Shown here piece after piece: positions 1 to 9,063 of a stretch of DNA of 64,000 nt. Below the pieces are notes generated by a model, which worked only from the letters and a program-made list of their open reading frames with translations, was not told the DNA's origin and made no database searches. The stretch lies in the NCBI GenBank assembly GCA_902826215.1, contig CADEDY010000005.1:62001-126000 (forward strand), given 5' to 3'. The translations under genes were made by a program, and so were the position numbers. How positions within the stretch are numbered: position 1 is the first letter of the stretch; each line of letters begins with the position of its first letter. The stretch comes from an uncultured Bacteroidota bacterium. GTDB taxonomy: Bacteria; Bacteroidota; Bacteroidia; Flavobacteriales_F; PHOS-HE28.

Positions 1-1080
1 ATTGAGGCCGGAGCGGAAGCCGGCGAACACGCTGTTCACGATGGTTCCTTGCGTACGCTCTTTCGCTTCGATGGCTTCATCGACCGGAGTGATAGAACCC
101 GTGCGTGAAATGACCGTTGCATTGTAGATGACACCGGTGGAACGCAGGCCGTTGTTCGTAGCCGCGTCATCGCTGTCCAATTCGAAGCCGTTGTCGCCTT
201 GGTTCAAGGAACCACCGCTGTTATCAGGACCTTGGAGGCCGTAGATGAACTGGAGTTTCCCGCTGAAGCCTTGGTCCCAATCGATGTAGTCATCGTCGCA
301 ATGCATCGCAACGAGGTGGCTGGCATTCACGGTTCCGCCGAAGAATTCGAAAGCATCATCCAAGTTGGATGTCACCTCGACGTACTCGATGGTGGTGCCG
401 TGACCCACGGAGCCCATGGTCAGGCCGTTGATCTCGTTGTTGGTGCCGAGCAGCTCGCCACCGTGGCGCAAGCTCACGTACCGCAGGATACCCGAGTTAT
501 CGTCGTTCATTTCTTGACCGATCGGCATGCCATAGAAATGCCGGGAATCACCACCGGCCAGACCTTCGATGAGACCAACACCGTCGGTTCCGGTAACAGA
601 TACCGACGCATCCGCATTCCGTACGTTGTTGTAGGCGCGTCCAAGGAGGATCAAGCCACCCCACTTACCACGGTTGGTAACTGAGTAGGAGCCGTCCAAT
701 GGATCTGCGCTCGAGGTGAAGATGATGGGACAGCTCTCCGAGCCGTTCGCCCAGATCTGGCCACCGCGAGTAACGATCAATGCATTCGCGTTCACACCGG
801 CGTTATCGTTGCACTTCACAACGGTTCCGGGTTCAACGTACAGGTCGCCTCCGTCCGGTACGTAGATCTTGCTGTTCAGCACGTACAGGTTGTTGCAGGT
901 CAGTGTGGTAGCGCCGACAGGCAGGTTCCCGTTCGCATCAGCGAGGGTGGATAAGTTGACCGTCGTGCGCACTGACACGTTCGGACAACCACAAGCAGAC
1001 CCGATGGATTGGGCCGTGCCACTTACCGCAGCTAGGGAGGCCAAGGCCGCCGTTAGCGTCAGTTTCGTCAAGTTCTTCAT
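1..1080 (-). CDS. Secreted right-handed beta-helix protein (3' end cut by window edge)
   Basis: 360 codons are visible, running off the left edge without a stop. The protein opens with a signal peptide (MKNLTKLTLTAALASLAAVSG, then TAQ). The body contains motifs such as GTVVKCND, ALIVTRGGQIWANG, RGKWGGLILLGRA, RYVSLRHGGELLG, NEINGLTMGSVG and EYVEVTSNLDDAFEFFGG. These are typical of a Bacteroidota family of exported parallel beta-helix proteins, often misnamed multidrug transporters, that commonly sit beside TonB-dependent receptors; such a receptor lies upstream on the same strand. The missing C-terminus may carry a type IX sorting domain, but this cannot be seen. Extracellular or surface location is inferred. 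Substrate unknown. Confidence 0.85.
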   Translation of the reverse strand, partial: MKNLTKLTLTAALASLAAVSGTAQSIGSACGCPNVSVRTTVNLSTLADANGNLPVGATTLTCNNLYVLNSKIYVPDGGDLYVEPGTVVKCNDNAGVNANALIVTRGGQIWANGSESCPIIFTSSADPLDGSYSVTNRGKWGGLILLGRAYNNVRNADASVSVTGTDGVGLIEGLAGGDSRHFYGMPIGQEMNDDNSGILRYVSLRHGGELLGTNNEINGLTMGSVGHGTTIEYVEVTSNLDDAFEFFGGTVNASHLVAMHCDDDYIDWDQGFSGKLQFIYGLQGPDNSGGSLNQGDNGFELDSDDAATNNGLRSTGVIYNATVISRTGSITPVDEAIEAKERTQGTIVNSVFAGFRSGLN

Positions 1081-1109
1081 GGTACTTAACAGTTAGGGGT
1101 TTGGGATCT

Positions 1110-1127
1110 CCACACATGATCGTGTGG
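1110..1127 (-). terminator. Short hairpin between secreted-protein genes
   Basis: Perfect 6-bp inverted repeat CCACAC / GTGTGG with a 6-base loop, in the 249-bp gap between the 242-residue secreted protein and the beta-helix gene. It has no clear T-run, so it may be a weak terminator or a leader structure. Nothing else recognisable lies in this gap. Confidence 0.25.
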
Positions 1128-1329
1128 TGCCGCAAAACTCCTTGCTCCTTGTACCCCAGTGATTACGGGTAGCCTATGATTGCATGAACCAATTCCGCTC
1201 CGTGCGTTATGGATACGGGACTATGGCGATGTTCGGTTAACGGAAGCGAAACAACCGACCACCGAGGATCTAATACGGCATTGCGCGACGTGCACCGTGG
1301 ACGTTTTCGGGCGCAATGGGGTCGGACGA

Positions 1330-2058
1330 TCAATGCAGCGGGGTACAGGTGCCTCCTTGGCAAAGGGGCGCGAAGATGATCTCACCTTCACGCGCGTTCC
1401 GGGCAACATACTTCTCTATGCTGCCATCCGGGGCGGCCAACTGAACGTTGATCTCGAACGAGAGTTCGCCAGCGGTGGTGAGTTGGGCAATGAGTATGGT
1501 ATTCTCTTCCGTAGCGCCTTTCATGCCACCGAGCACCGCCCAGCCTCCATTGTTCGTTTCGATGATGTTGCCTCGTATGTCTCCAAGATAGCCAGGAAGG
1601 AAATTGAAATTGACCACTTCACGTGAAGAGCTTGCCGGCATCAGGCCATCCGTTCGAACGGGATCCTTCCGTTTCTTCTGGTTCAAGCTACCGTCCGTGT
1701 CCAGTTCGCGAAGGACTCCCCAGTGATCGCTTCCTACCATTCCCAACGTGAACCACGAATCCCGTTCCGCAACTTCGGATGGCACCTCAGTGATACGGTC
1801 GCCGTATCTCACACTGTTCGTGGTATTCAGGAATTCGCTCGTGCTGGCAAACCGCAGGTTGTGGGCGTCATCGCCATAGACGAGTTGCAATTGGTAACCC
1901 GCTGCCAGATCCAAGTGGACCCGATAGGTGACCAAAACTGATCCATCCGTTGCATTCGGTTCGGCATGGAAACGTTCCAGGATCACGCCCTCGATACCCT
2001 GCGCAAGCACAGGTGTGCACAAGGCGAACAGTCCGAATGCAACTGTCCAATGGCGCAT
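1330..2058 (-). CDS. Small secreted protein, paralogue of the next two, without sorting domain
   Basis: 242 residues from the ATG that begins MRHWTVAFGLFALCTPVLAQ, a clear signal peptide; only 11 bases separate this ATG from the upstream stop, so it is co-transcribed with the 464-residue protein. The body (GVILERFHAEPN, TYRVHLDLAAGYQL, DSWFTLGMVGSDHWGVLRELDTDGS, GWAVLGGMKGATEENTILIAQLTTAGEL) matches the N-terminal module of the two larger neighbours. It ends at this module, close to a CQGGTC motif, with no type IX sorting domain. It may therefore be periplasmic, or be carried out by a partner. I do not recognise a function. Confidence 0.85.
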   Translation of the reverse strand: MRHWTVAFGLFALCTPVLAQGIEGVILERFHAEPNATDGSVLVTYRVHLDLAAGYQLQLVYGDDAHNLRFASTSEFLNTTNSVRYGDRITEVPSEVAERDSWFTLGMVGSDHWGVLRELDTDGSLNQKKRKDPVRTDGLMPASSSREVVNFNFLPGYLGDIRGNIIETNNGGWAVLGGMKGATEENTILIAQLTTAGELSFEINVQLAAPDGSIEKYVARNAREGEIIFAPLCQGGTCTPLH

Positions 2059-2069
2059 TGTTACGCGGG

Positions 2070-3464
2070 TCAATATTTGGTGATACGCTCGGTGTGCGCC
2101 ACGCCGTCCACCTCGATACGGACCAGATAGACGCCAGCGGCCTGTCCAGAGAGGTCGAAAGAGCAGGTCCAGCCATTCGATGCATGACCAGCGACTTTGC
2201 TCTCCAGAACTTGACCGAGCACGTCTTGGAGGGCGATATTCACTGGGCCTTGGCCTGTGGTTGCGACCACTACTTGAACATGGTCCTTGGTCGGATTCGG
2301 GAACACGTTGACCAAGGCCGCTAGGCCGGTCCGCTCTGTTATTCCAACGGTTCCATCGCACTCGCAACCGGTCAACCAAACGTCGTTCTCGGTCAAAGGA
2401 TCGCCATCGTCACATGGATTTCCGGGGAGTGCATCACCGCCAAGAACACCGTTGCAATCCTCGCCAATGCAAGCACAGCCTTCGCTGTACACGTCATTAC
2501 TTGTATCTGCATTCCCATCGTCGCACGCCGTTCCCGGCAAAGCGGGTCCGTTCAGCACACCTTCGCAATCCGGAACTCCTGAAGCAGACGAGAAGCATAA
2601 GGTGGGATGCGTGAATTTGTTGTCTCCACTGATCGCTTTGCCTGCTGTGTCCGCGGGCAACAACTGTGCATAGTATTCCAAGTTGGTGTGGCAGTTCGGG
2701 TCGTCGCAGACCACCTCGGCCGGTATACGCAGCCAGATGTTCAGGCAGAATTCGAAAGTGCCATCGGTCGTGAATTGACCGATCAACACCTTGTTCTCCG
2801 GTGTGGGCCCCGCGAGGCCACCGAGGACCGCATAGGCGAAGTCGTCAGAGGTGTACGAACTTGTGCCGGACGTGAGGATGGTGGGGAGTTCGCCGACCGA
2901 AACCACTTGCGGTGGCATGCCTTCCAACAGACCATCGGCCTCGATCAACGGAATGCCGGTACCCCCGCCCGTGTTCACCAATAGACCACCTTGTACCGCG
3001 TTGCTTCCACCATCGTTGTTCGAACCTCCGATGATCGAGCCATCGGTATCCTCGGTCTTCAGAACGCCCCAATGCGCATCCGAAGCAGCGCCGATCGTGA
3101 TCCACGAATCGAGTGCCACCGTGTTGTTGTCCAAATAGGTGTCGTTGATGTTCCGTCCGAAGTCTTCACCACGATCGTCGTTGTTGAAGAAAGTGGTCGT
3201 CGTGGAGAACGTCAACGGATGGTCCACGTAGCCACCTACGGTCAGTAGCTCGTAGCCCGGAAGCATATCCACGAAGATCCGGTAGGTGATCGCCCCTTCC
3301 ATCAATTCGAGGCTGCCGTCCTCGTCGGCTGCATCGTTCGCGTCCGCTTGATAGTAGCGCTCTACGATGATGCCTTCCAAGCCGGATCCATCCGGTGGAG
3401 TGTACTGAGCAACAACGCAAGGAATGGACAAGAGGAGCGTGGCGAGGAACGTCGTGTAGCGCAT
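2070..3464 (-). CDS. Type IX-secreted protein with shared module and two Cys-rich repeats
   Basis: 464 residues. Signal peptide MRYTTFLATLLLSIPCVVAQ, then the shared module (about 28-270: GIIVERYYQADANDA, TYRIFVDMLPGYEL, DSWITIGAASDAHWGVLKTEDTDGS, NKVLIGQFTTDG). Two Cys-rich repeats follow at about 300-375, each of the form ALPGxxCDDGxxxTxNDVxxxxCxC. A type A sorting domain closes the protein (VNVFPNPTKDHVQV to the Thr-Glu-Arg-Ile-Thr-Lys-Tyr end). That domain predicts export through the type IX machine encoded at 32-43 kb. It is the middle member of three paralogues downstream of a TonB-dependent receptor. Function unknown; a surface binding protein is an inference. Confidence 0.88.
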   Translation of the reverse strand: MRYTTFLATLLLSIPCVVAQYTPPDGSGLEGIIVERYYQADANDAADEDGSLELMEGAITYRIFVDMLPGYELLTVGGYVDHPLTFSTTTTFFNNDDRGEDFGRNINDTYLDNNTVALDSWITIGAASDAHWGVLKTEDTDGSIIGGSNNDGGSNAVQGGLLVNTGGGTGIPLIEADGLLEGMPPQVVSVGELPTILTSGTSSYTSDDFAYAVLGGLAGPTPENKVLIGQFTTDGTFEFCLNIWLRIPAEVVCDDPNCHTNLEYYAQLLPADTAGKAISGDNKFTHPTLCFSSASGVPDCEGVLNGPALPGTACDDGNADTSNDVYSEGCACIGEDCNGVLGGDALPGNPCDDGDPLTENDVWLTGCECDGTVGITERTGLAALVNVFPNPTKDHVQVVVATTGQGPVNIALQDVLGQVLESKVAGHASNGWTCSFDLSGQAAGVYLVRIEVDGVAHTERITKY

Positions 3465-3557
3465 AGCGAAGGATTTGAGCGGGCGAAGCTATCGGCGCGT
3501 TCCAGCGGCTATGGAACCCGCACATTAAATGATCGTGATGGATCCGTTACAGGCCGA

Positions 3558-4901
3558 TCAATGAGCCGGTTCGCTCTGATCAAGCTTGATGAAGGTTTTC
3601 ACGAAGGCTCCTTCTGCGGTCCTGATGACGACATGGTAAGCCCCGGTGGACAGGTCGGCGACTGGAAGTGCCATTGTGCTGGTCGTTCCGGAAGACACCG
3701 CATGTTCCTTGGCCACCCGACCCAAGGCGTCAAGTATGGTCACGGCGAGCAAGCGCGCATTCGACGGTGCGGAGATATGGAGCAGATCGATCGCTGGATT
3801 GGGAAAGAGAACGAACGACGATCCCTCTGCGACCTCTGCAACACTGACATCCGGACAAACAATGGAAACATCGAGACCGTTGCAATCGCTGGGGCCATAG
3901 CAGCAAAGCTCCTGGACATTGAAGTTCGCGGATGTTGAATAGTTGCAGGCCAGTGTATCGAGGCAGCCGAAGACGATCGCGTTCTGGCAGCTTCCATCGT
4001 CACAACCCGCGCTCGGGTCGTACTCAACGAAGGACGGATCAGTGCATCCGCATGCAGGAGGGTAGCACAGCCGTCCGTTCGGCGTTTCACCTTCGAGCAG
4101 CAAGGAGTCACCGCTCACGAAGCGAAGCACCGTGCCATCTCCGCGTTGCACGTCCACGTTGATGCAGAAGGTCAGGTCGCCAGTTGTTGTGAGCTGAGCG
4201 ATCAGGATGCGATTGGTCGCATCCGGACCACGCGTGCCCGGAACGCTACATGTCAGGCGTGTATCGCTAGAGTTGAAAGTTGCTGCTACCGTTTCGGCAT
4301 TGAGAACATCACCCGGGGAAGTGCCGACCACTTGAAAGTTCGGCGGCAGTGCAGCACTTCCGTTCAAAGGGATCAGGCCATCTTCTTGGGTCAATGGAAT
4401 GCCAGCTTCAGGATCGGCGTTGACCAGTAGGCCGCCAGCGATGTTCGCGCTCCCACCGTCGTTGTTCGCCCCGCCGACGATGGAGCCGTCTGTATCATCG
4501 GTCTTCAGTACTCCGAATTTCTGGTTGGATGCTGCGCCGAAGGAGAGCCACGAATCCAGTGCCACTGTATTCTCATCCAACGCACTGTTGTTGATCTCGT
4601 GCCCGAAGGTGCGCCCTCGATCCAGGTTGTTGAAGAAGGGTGCCGAGCTCGATATCGTCAGTGGATGTTCAGGACTTCCGAAGATCGCCCGTAGCGAGCA
4701 ATCCTCGCAGAGGTCGAGATATACGCGGTAGGTCTTGGAGCCAGGTGCCAACGTTCCCCCGATTTCATCGGTCGCGTCATTCGCGTCGGAGATGTAATAG
4801 GTCTCCACGATCACATCCTCGATCTCGTTCTGTGACAACGCAGGAAGTGAAGAACAGATGAAGAGGATCACGGTCAGGGAGTAAAGAGCTCGGTCGATCA
4901 T
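3558..4901 (-). CDS. Type IX-secreted protein with shared module and DDGSC repeats
   Basis: 447 residues from the ATG giving MIDRALYSLTVILFICSSLP, a good signal peptide. An in-frame ATG ten codons upstream (4928) overlaps the receptor stop as TGATG and is the alternative start. The shared module spans about 25-280 (DVIVETYYISDANDATDEIG, TYRVYLDLCEDC, DSWLSFGAASNQKFGVLKTD, NRILIAQLTTTGDL). It is followed by GCTDPSFVEYDPSAGCDDGSC-type Cys-rich units common in secreted Bacteroidota proteins, then a type A sorting domain (VLFPNPAIDLLHI, GAYHVVIRTAEGAFVKTF). It is probably co-transcribed with the receptor and exported by the type IX system. Role unknown. Confidence 0.86.
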   Translation of the reverse strand: MIDRALYSLTVILFICSSLPALSQNEIEDVIVETYYISDANDATDEIGGTLAPGSKTYRVYLDLCEDCSLRAIFGSPEHPLTISSSAPFFNNLDRGRTFGHEINNSALDENTVALDSWLSFGAASNQKFGVLKTDDTDGSIVGGANNDGGSANIAGGLLVNADPEAGIPLTQEDGLIPLNGSAALPPNFQVVGTSPGDVLNAETVAATFNSSDTRLTCSVPGTRGPDATNRILIAQLTTTGDLTFCINVDVQRGDGTVLRFVSGDSLLLEGETPNGRLCYPPACGCTDPSFVEYDPSAGCDDGSCQNAIVFGCLDTLACNYSTSANFNVQELCCYGPSDCNGLDVSIVCPDVSVAEVAEGSSFVLFPNPAIDLLHISAPSNARLLAVTILDALGRVAKEHAVSSGTTSTMALPVADLSTGAYHVVIRTAEGAFVKTFIKLDQSEPAH

Positions 4902-4927
4902 GACGAGAAGGTGCGAATGCGGTGCCA

Positions 4928-7900
4928 TCAACGAATGGTGTAGGAAACGGTCAATGCGAATTCGGATCCGTATCGGTACTTGTCGAAATCGAAGGAGTAT
5001 CCTTCATCGAACTTGTACGCCCTGCGTATCGGAGCATTCAGCAGGTTCCGAACACGGATGCGCGCCCCCCAGTGTTTACCGAAATTCTTGGTCGCTGTGA
5101 TATCGATCTGGTTCCGGGGCATTTCATAGGCTTGGATCCCATCGGGGTCGAGTTCGGAATTGGCTACGACGAGCTTCGGACCTTGCACATTGTAGGAGAC
5201 GCTGAAAACCAACCCGAGGCTATCCAAGGAGTAGTTCAACATGCTGTTGATGATGTACGGTGCTTGGCCGTACATCGGTGTGCTCAGTTTCAATTCCGTC
5301 CCGGTAACAGTAGAGGTCAGGTCAGAGCGCGAATGCATCATCGTGAGGTTACCCCGCCACTCGAGGCCTCGAAGGATCCCGATACGACCCTCAAGTTCAA
5401 GGCCATCCACAACGGATCGATCCGCGTTCCGCCATGTGAAGCCGCCGGATAGGGTGGAAAGCAGTTCAATGTGGTTGGTGAACTCTTTGTGGAATCCGCT
5501 TATGGTAACGTTGTTGCCGCTGGGGAAGAAGCGTTCGACGCGGATGTCGAAGTTGTCGATGCGCGGCATTTTCAAAGTGGGGTTGCCGTATACCGGTGCA
5601 TTGAGGATGTAGTCGAACAATTGCACCACTGAGAATTCGCGGAAACTGGGCCGGGCCAAAGAGCGGAAATAGCTCAAACGAAGGTTCATCGGAGCATTCG
5701 GGTCGGTGCGCAATTTGTGCACGAGGTTGATGCTTGGAAGGAAGTCCCACTGCTCGATGGTTCCAGGTATGGCCGGCTTGGGTTCTGCGGATGCACCGCC
5801 TCCGGCCGATACATCACCCACCGTTCCTCGTGACGGATCATCGGCCGCGATACCATCCTGGTAGAATCGGAGGATATCGGTCATGAGATCGGTATGCTCC
5901 GCGCGCAAACCACCGATCAAACGCGTCCGTTCGGTTACCGCATAGTCGCCCATCACAAAGGCTGCGAACACTTCGCTGATACCAATGTCGTTGTCCTTGA
6001 AGGTTCCGAATGGACTATAGCGCGAAGTGAATCGACCGTCCGGCCGCAGTTCAAAACGCCCGGGCTCTTCCCACTGCGTTGGTCCAGGCGCGCCCAGTAC
6101 ATTGAAGTAGCTCTGCTGGTTCGTGCGTTCGTTCCGGCGATAGGCACTGCCGAATTTCAAGGTGCGTGGTAGCGATTCCTTATCGCTCAACGGCAGTTCG
6201 AAGGAGAGACGTGCATCGAGGAGTGTTTCATTCAGGAAACGATAGATACGCCCGGGAGGCGTGAGGGCACCATCCACGTTGTCTATTGATCCGCCATCGG
6301 CAGGTTTGATGTACTGGACCGTTTTGAGATCAAGAACATTCCTTTCGCCATCGGAGTAGGAAACGTCGGCATCCACCTTAAGGTTCAAAGCAGGGATCAA
6401 GTGGCGCGATGCGTATTGGTACACCCATAGCTTCCGTTCCTCGTAGTACTGATCCTCACTGACGAAGGTCTCTCCGCTGATCGGAGGTGCAAGGAATGTG
6501 AGGGCACGCGCATTGTTCTGCCCAAGGACATTGGGCATCACCATCAAGGAGAAGCTGTTGTTGCGGTTCAGTTTGAAGGCCAAGTTTCCGAGAGCGTTCC
6601 AACCTGCGGACTCGGTGCTGATGCGCTGTGTGCCCTTGCGGATGAAGTCGCTGCCGGGATCTGTGTCGTCGGTCCTTTCCAGACTTCGACCCAAAGTCGC
6701 TTCTCCGTCATATTCCGTGTCCGTTGAATACCGGAAGCCCAAGAGGAATCCGAGGGTCTTTGGATTCTTCGCCTTCTTGAAAAGTTGTATCTGGTTACCG
6801 ATGCTGAACGATTGATTGAAGTTCGGTCGGCCCTTAGCCTCTGTTACACGCCAGTTCGCGTTGTTGAAGCGGGTGTTCAGTTGTGCCAGTTCACCATTCA
6901 CAGTGGGCGAGAAGTAGGCCAGGTCGTAAGCGTTGTTGTAGATCGTGACCGCATTCGAGACCGCGTTCGCATCGTACAGTTGACCGGGAGCCAACAATCC
7001 GAGTTGCGTGAGGGGCAGGTGTTGAAGCGTCCCCGTCGTGCTCATCGTGTTCGCTTGGAATCCCGGTGTACTCGCCACGATGCCGTAGTTGTTCAGGTAG
7101 GCTCCTAAGCCGAGGAGTTGGAGTTGCTCGTACAGATTCGGGTCCTTGAAACTTGGGAATTGCTCGATGTCCACTGGCACGCCGTCCGGTATCGCGCGCA
7201 AGCCATCGTCATGGCCAAGCCAATCCGTGGAACTGCGCGCACCTACGACCACGTTCTGGAAACTCGAATTGGGGTTGTAGCCGAAGGTGGTGCTCACGCT
7301 CACGCGCAGGCGATCGGGATAGTCACTCGTATTCAGCGATACGTATGCCCCTGACCAATCACCGGGTTGGTCCGGTGTCGCTGTCTTGGTGATCACGATA
7401 TTGTCCAACAGGCCGGTCGGAAAGAGGTCGAGGCGCAAGTTGTTCGTCAAAGGGTCCATCGTCGGGATCCGGCTTCCGTTGATGGTGGTAACGATGTATC
7501 GATCAGCTAGACCGCGCACAGTTATGAAGGCTCCTACTGTGGAAACGCCTGTAACCCGCCGTACCGCCTGCGATGCTTCACTGTCCCCGGTGCGAAGCAT
7601 GCGGTCCGAAGAGATGTAGTCCATCGACGCACCCGCATTGATCTTCAGCTTGTCCAAATAGGTGTCTCCGGAACGTCGCGCCTTTCCTTCAACCTCCACC
7701 ATGCCCAGCTGAACATTGTTGTCCTTCATCTCCACGTTCAGCACAACAACACCGCCGTTGGTCCAATTGACAACTCGCTCTTCGCTCACCAGGCCGATGA
7801 AGGAAAAGACCAGCGTTACCGTACCCGTGCGCTCGATCTTCAAGGAATAGGCGCCATCCAGATCCGTGACCGTGCCGATCCCTGGTTCATCCTTCAGAAC

Positions 7901-8020
7901 GATGTTGGCTCCGATCACCGTCTGTCCGCTGGGGTCAGTGACCGTGCCGCGCACTGTACCCTGGGCGCACAGATCCGGCAACGAGAGAAGGACAAGAAGA
8001 ATGAGAAGTGCCTTTTGCAT
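4928..8020 (-). CDS. TonB-dependent outer-membrane receptor with carboxypeptidase-like N-domain
   Basis: 1030 residues. Signal peptide MQKALLILLVLLSLPDLCAQ; a carboxypeptidase regulatory-like beta-sandwich at about 20-110 (GTVRGTVTDPSGQTVIGANI, TVTDLDGAYSLKI); plug domain at about 125-265 (SQAVRRVTGVSTVGAFITVR, GLADRYIVTTINGSRIPTMD, DNIVITKTATPDQPGDWSGA); then a long beta-barrel ending FALTVSYTIR. TonB-linked receptors of this kind import large or scarce substrates across the outer membrane. No SusD-like lipoprotein is adjacent, so a polysaccharide-utilisation role is not supported. It is the first gene of a minus-strand run with three paralogous secreted proteins and a beta-helix protein. 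Substrate unknown. Confidence 0.93.
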   Translation of the reverse strand: MQKALLILLVLLSLPDLCAQGTVRGTVTDPSGQTVIGANIVLKDEPGIGTVTDLDGAYSLKIERTGTVTLVFSFIGLVSEERVVNWTNGGVVVLNVEMKDNNVQLGMVEVEGKARRSGDTYLDKLKINAGASMDYISSDRMLRTGDSEASQAVRRVTGVSTVGAFITVRGLADRYIVTTINGSRIPTMDPLTNNLRLDLFPTGLLDNIVITKTATPDQPGDWSGAYVSLNTSDYPDRLRVSVSTTFGYNPNSSFQNVVVGARSSTDWLGHDDGLRAIPDGVPVDIEQFPSFKDPNLYEQLQLLGLGAYLNNYGIVASTPGFQANTMSTTGTLQHLPLTQLGLLAPGQLYDANAVSNAVTIYNNAYDLAYFSPTVNGELAQLNTRFNNANWRVTEAKGRPNFNQSFSIGNQIQLFKKAKNPKTLGFLLGFRYSTDTEYDGEATLGRSLERTDDTDPGSDFIRKGTQRISTESAGWNALGNLAFKLNRNNSFSLMVMPNVLGQNNARALTFLAPPISGETFVSEDQYYEERKLWVYQYASRHLIPALNLKVDADVSYSDGERNVLDLKTVQYIKPADGGSIDNVDGALTPPGRIYRFLNETLLDARLSFELPLSDKESLPRTLKFGSAYRRNERTNQQSYFNVLGAPGPTQWEEPGRFELRPDGRFTSRYSPFGTFKDNDIGISEVFAAFVMGDYAVTERTRLIGGLRAEHTDLMTDILRFYQDGIAADDPSRGTVGDVSAGGGASAEPKPAIPGTIEQWDFLPSINLVHKLRTDPNAPMNLRLSYFRSLARPSFREFSVVQLFDYILNAPVYGNPTLKMPRIDNFDIRVERFFPSGNNVTISGFHKEFTNHIELLSTLSGGFTWRNADRSVVDGLELEGRIGILRGLEWRGNLTMMHSRSDLTSTVTGTELKLSTPMYGQAPYIINSMLNYSLDSLGLVFSVSYNVQGPKLVVANSELDPDGIQAYEMPRNQIDITATKNFGKHWGARIRVRNLLNAPIRRAYKFDEGYSFDFDKYRYGSEFALTVSYTIR

Positions 8021-8257
8021 GGAAGCGGTAAGTGCGGCAAAGCTGCGCCCATCCTGTTCCCGTCATGTTAGTGCATGGTTATGGATGATCTACCTCCATA
8101 GTAGAGAATAGCTGATCGTTCCCTGCACGTTCACGAATGACTACCATGCCCTTAACGGATCATCATCTTCTTGGTACACCAAGTTCGGGCCTGTTCCTCC
8201 AGCTACATTTCGGCCTGCTCTTCGCTGCTATTGCAATGTCGAGCACGTTCACGAACC

Positions 8258-8953
8258 ATGGTAGAGATATTCGACGGCGACGATCCGGGTTACTTGGCTT
8301 GGATGGTCAACAATCCGGATGGGTTCGTGATCAACACGCGACGTGGAGATACAGGTAGGTCCGGTATGCTCCACAGGTCTGGTTGTGCACACATTCGTGT
8401 ACTGCGCAAAGTGGAAGGGGTGAAGGGATTCACGCAAGGAGGCGGGATCAAATTCTGTTCGAACGACGTTCGTCTCGTTCTTCATGCTGTTGCCGATCAC
8501 AAGAGCCTACCGCTTTTCCGAGTGGTGAGTTGTCGCAGTTGCGAGCCGGTGTTGACGGATGTCCTCCTCGAAAGGATGCCGGAAGAGGTGGATGCTACAG
8601 CTTCTGGGATCGACACACGATCGATCCGTGTGGATGCGCTTGAGCAGGATCCGTATACCCGTGCGTTGGCCATAGAGGAACATGGTCCCGGATGCAGTGT
8701 CTGCGGATCCGATCTGGAACGTATTTATGGGATCCTTGGCCGTAATGCCTTGGTGTCGCACCGGGTCTCCAATGGGTTTGCCGACCAAAGCCGTTCACGG
8801 GTCGTCCCGGTTTGTCCCAATTGTCACAGCATGTTGCACCGCGGGAGGTCAACGCCCTTAGCGATCGAGGATCTTCGAAAGATCATGTTTCGGACGAAGG
8901 TTCGATACCACGGGTCCGGACCTATTGGGGCTGGTCTGTTGAAGGATGGATAG
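8258..8953 (+). CDS. HNH endonuclease-type protein
   Basis: 231 residues from the ATG that begins MVEIFDGDDPGYLAWMVNNP; further in-frame sequence upstream looks non-coding. The C-terminal third is an HNH/McrA-like nuclease: Cys146 and Cys149 (GCSVCG), His168 (VSHRVSNG), then VCPNCHSMLH with Cys186, Asn188, Cys189, His190 and His194. The N-terminal part (DDPGYLAWMVNNPDGFVIN, MLHRSGCAHI) resembles a module found ahead of HNH domains in other bacterial proteins. No methylase or specificity subunit is adjacent, so it is an orphan nuclease. A role in defence or DNA processing is possible but not shown. Confidence 0.75.
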   Translation: MVEIFDGDDPGYLAWMVNNPDGFVINTRRGDTGRSGMLHRSGCAHIRVLRKVEGVKGFTQGGGIKFCSNDVRLVLHAVADHKSLPLFRVVSCRSCEPVLTDVLLERMPEEVDATASGIDTRSIRVDALEQDPYTRALAIEEHGPGCSVCGSDLERIYGILGRNALVSHRVSNGFADQSRSRVVPVCPNCHSMLHRGRSTPLAIEDLRKIMFRTKVRYHGSGPIGAGLLKDG

Positions 8954-9063
8954 GAGGCGGATCCCACTTGATCCGATCCTGGATCATTCGACTGACCAAA
9001 TGTTCCTCGATCCAGGACGGTAGAGCTTGACCTGTTCTTGTGCAGGCGGATCGATAAGTTGCG

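Noticed and set aside
4928-8020. A polysaccharide-utilisation (SusC/SusD) locus
   Set aside because: No SusD-like lipoprotein, glycosidase or surface glycan-binding protein lies beside the receptor, and the neighbours are type IX cargo.
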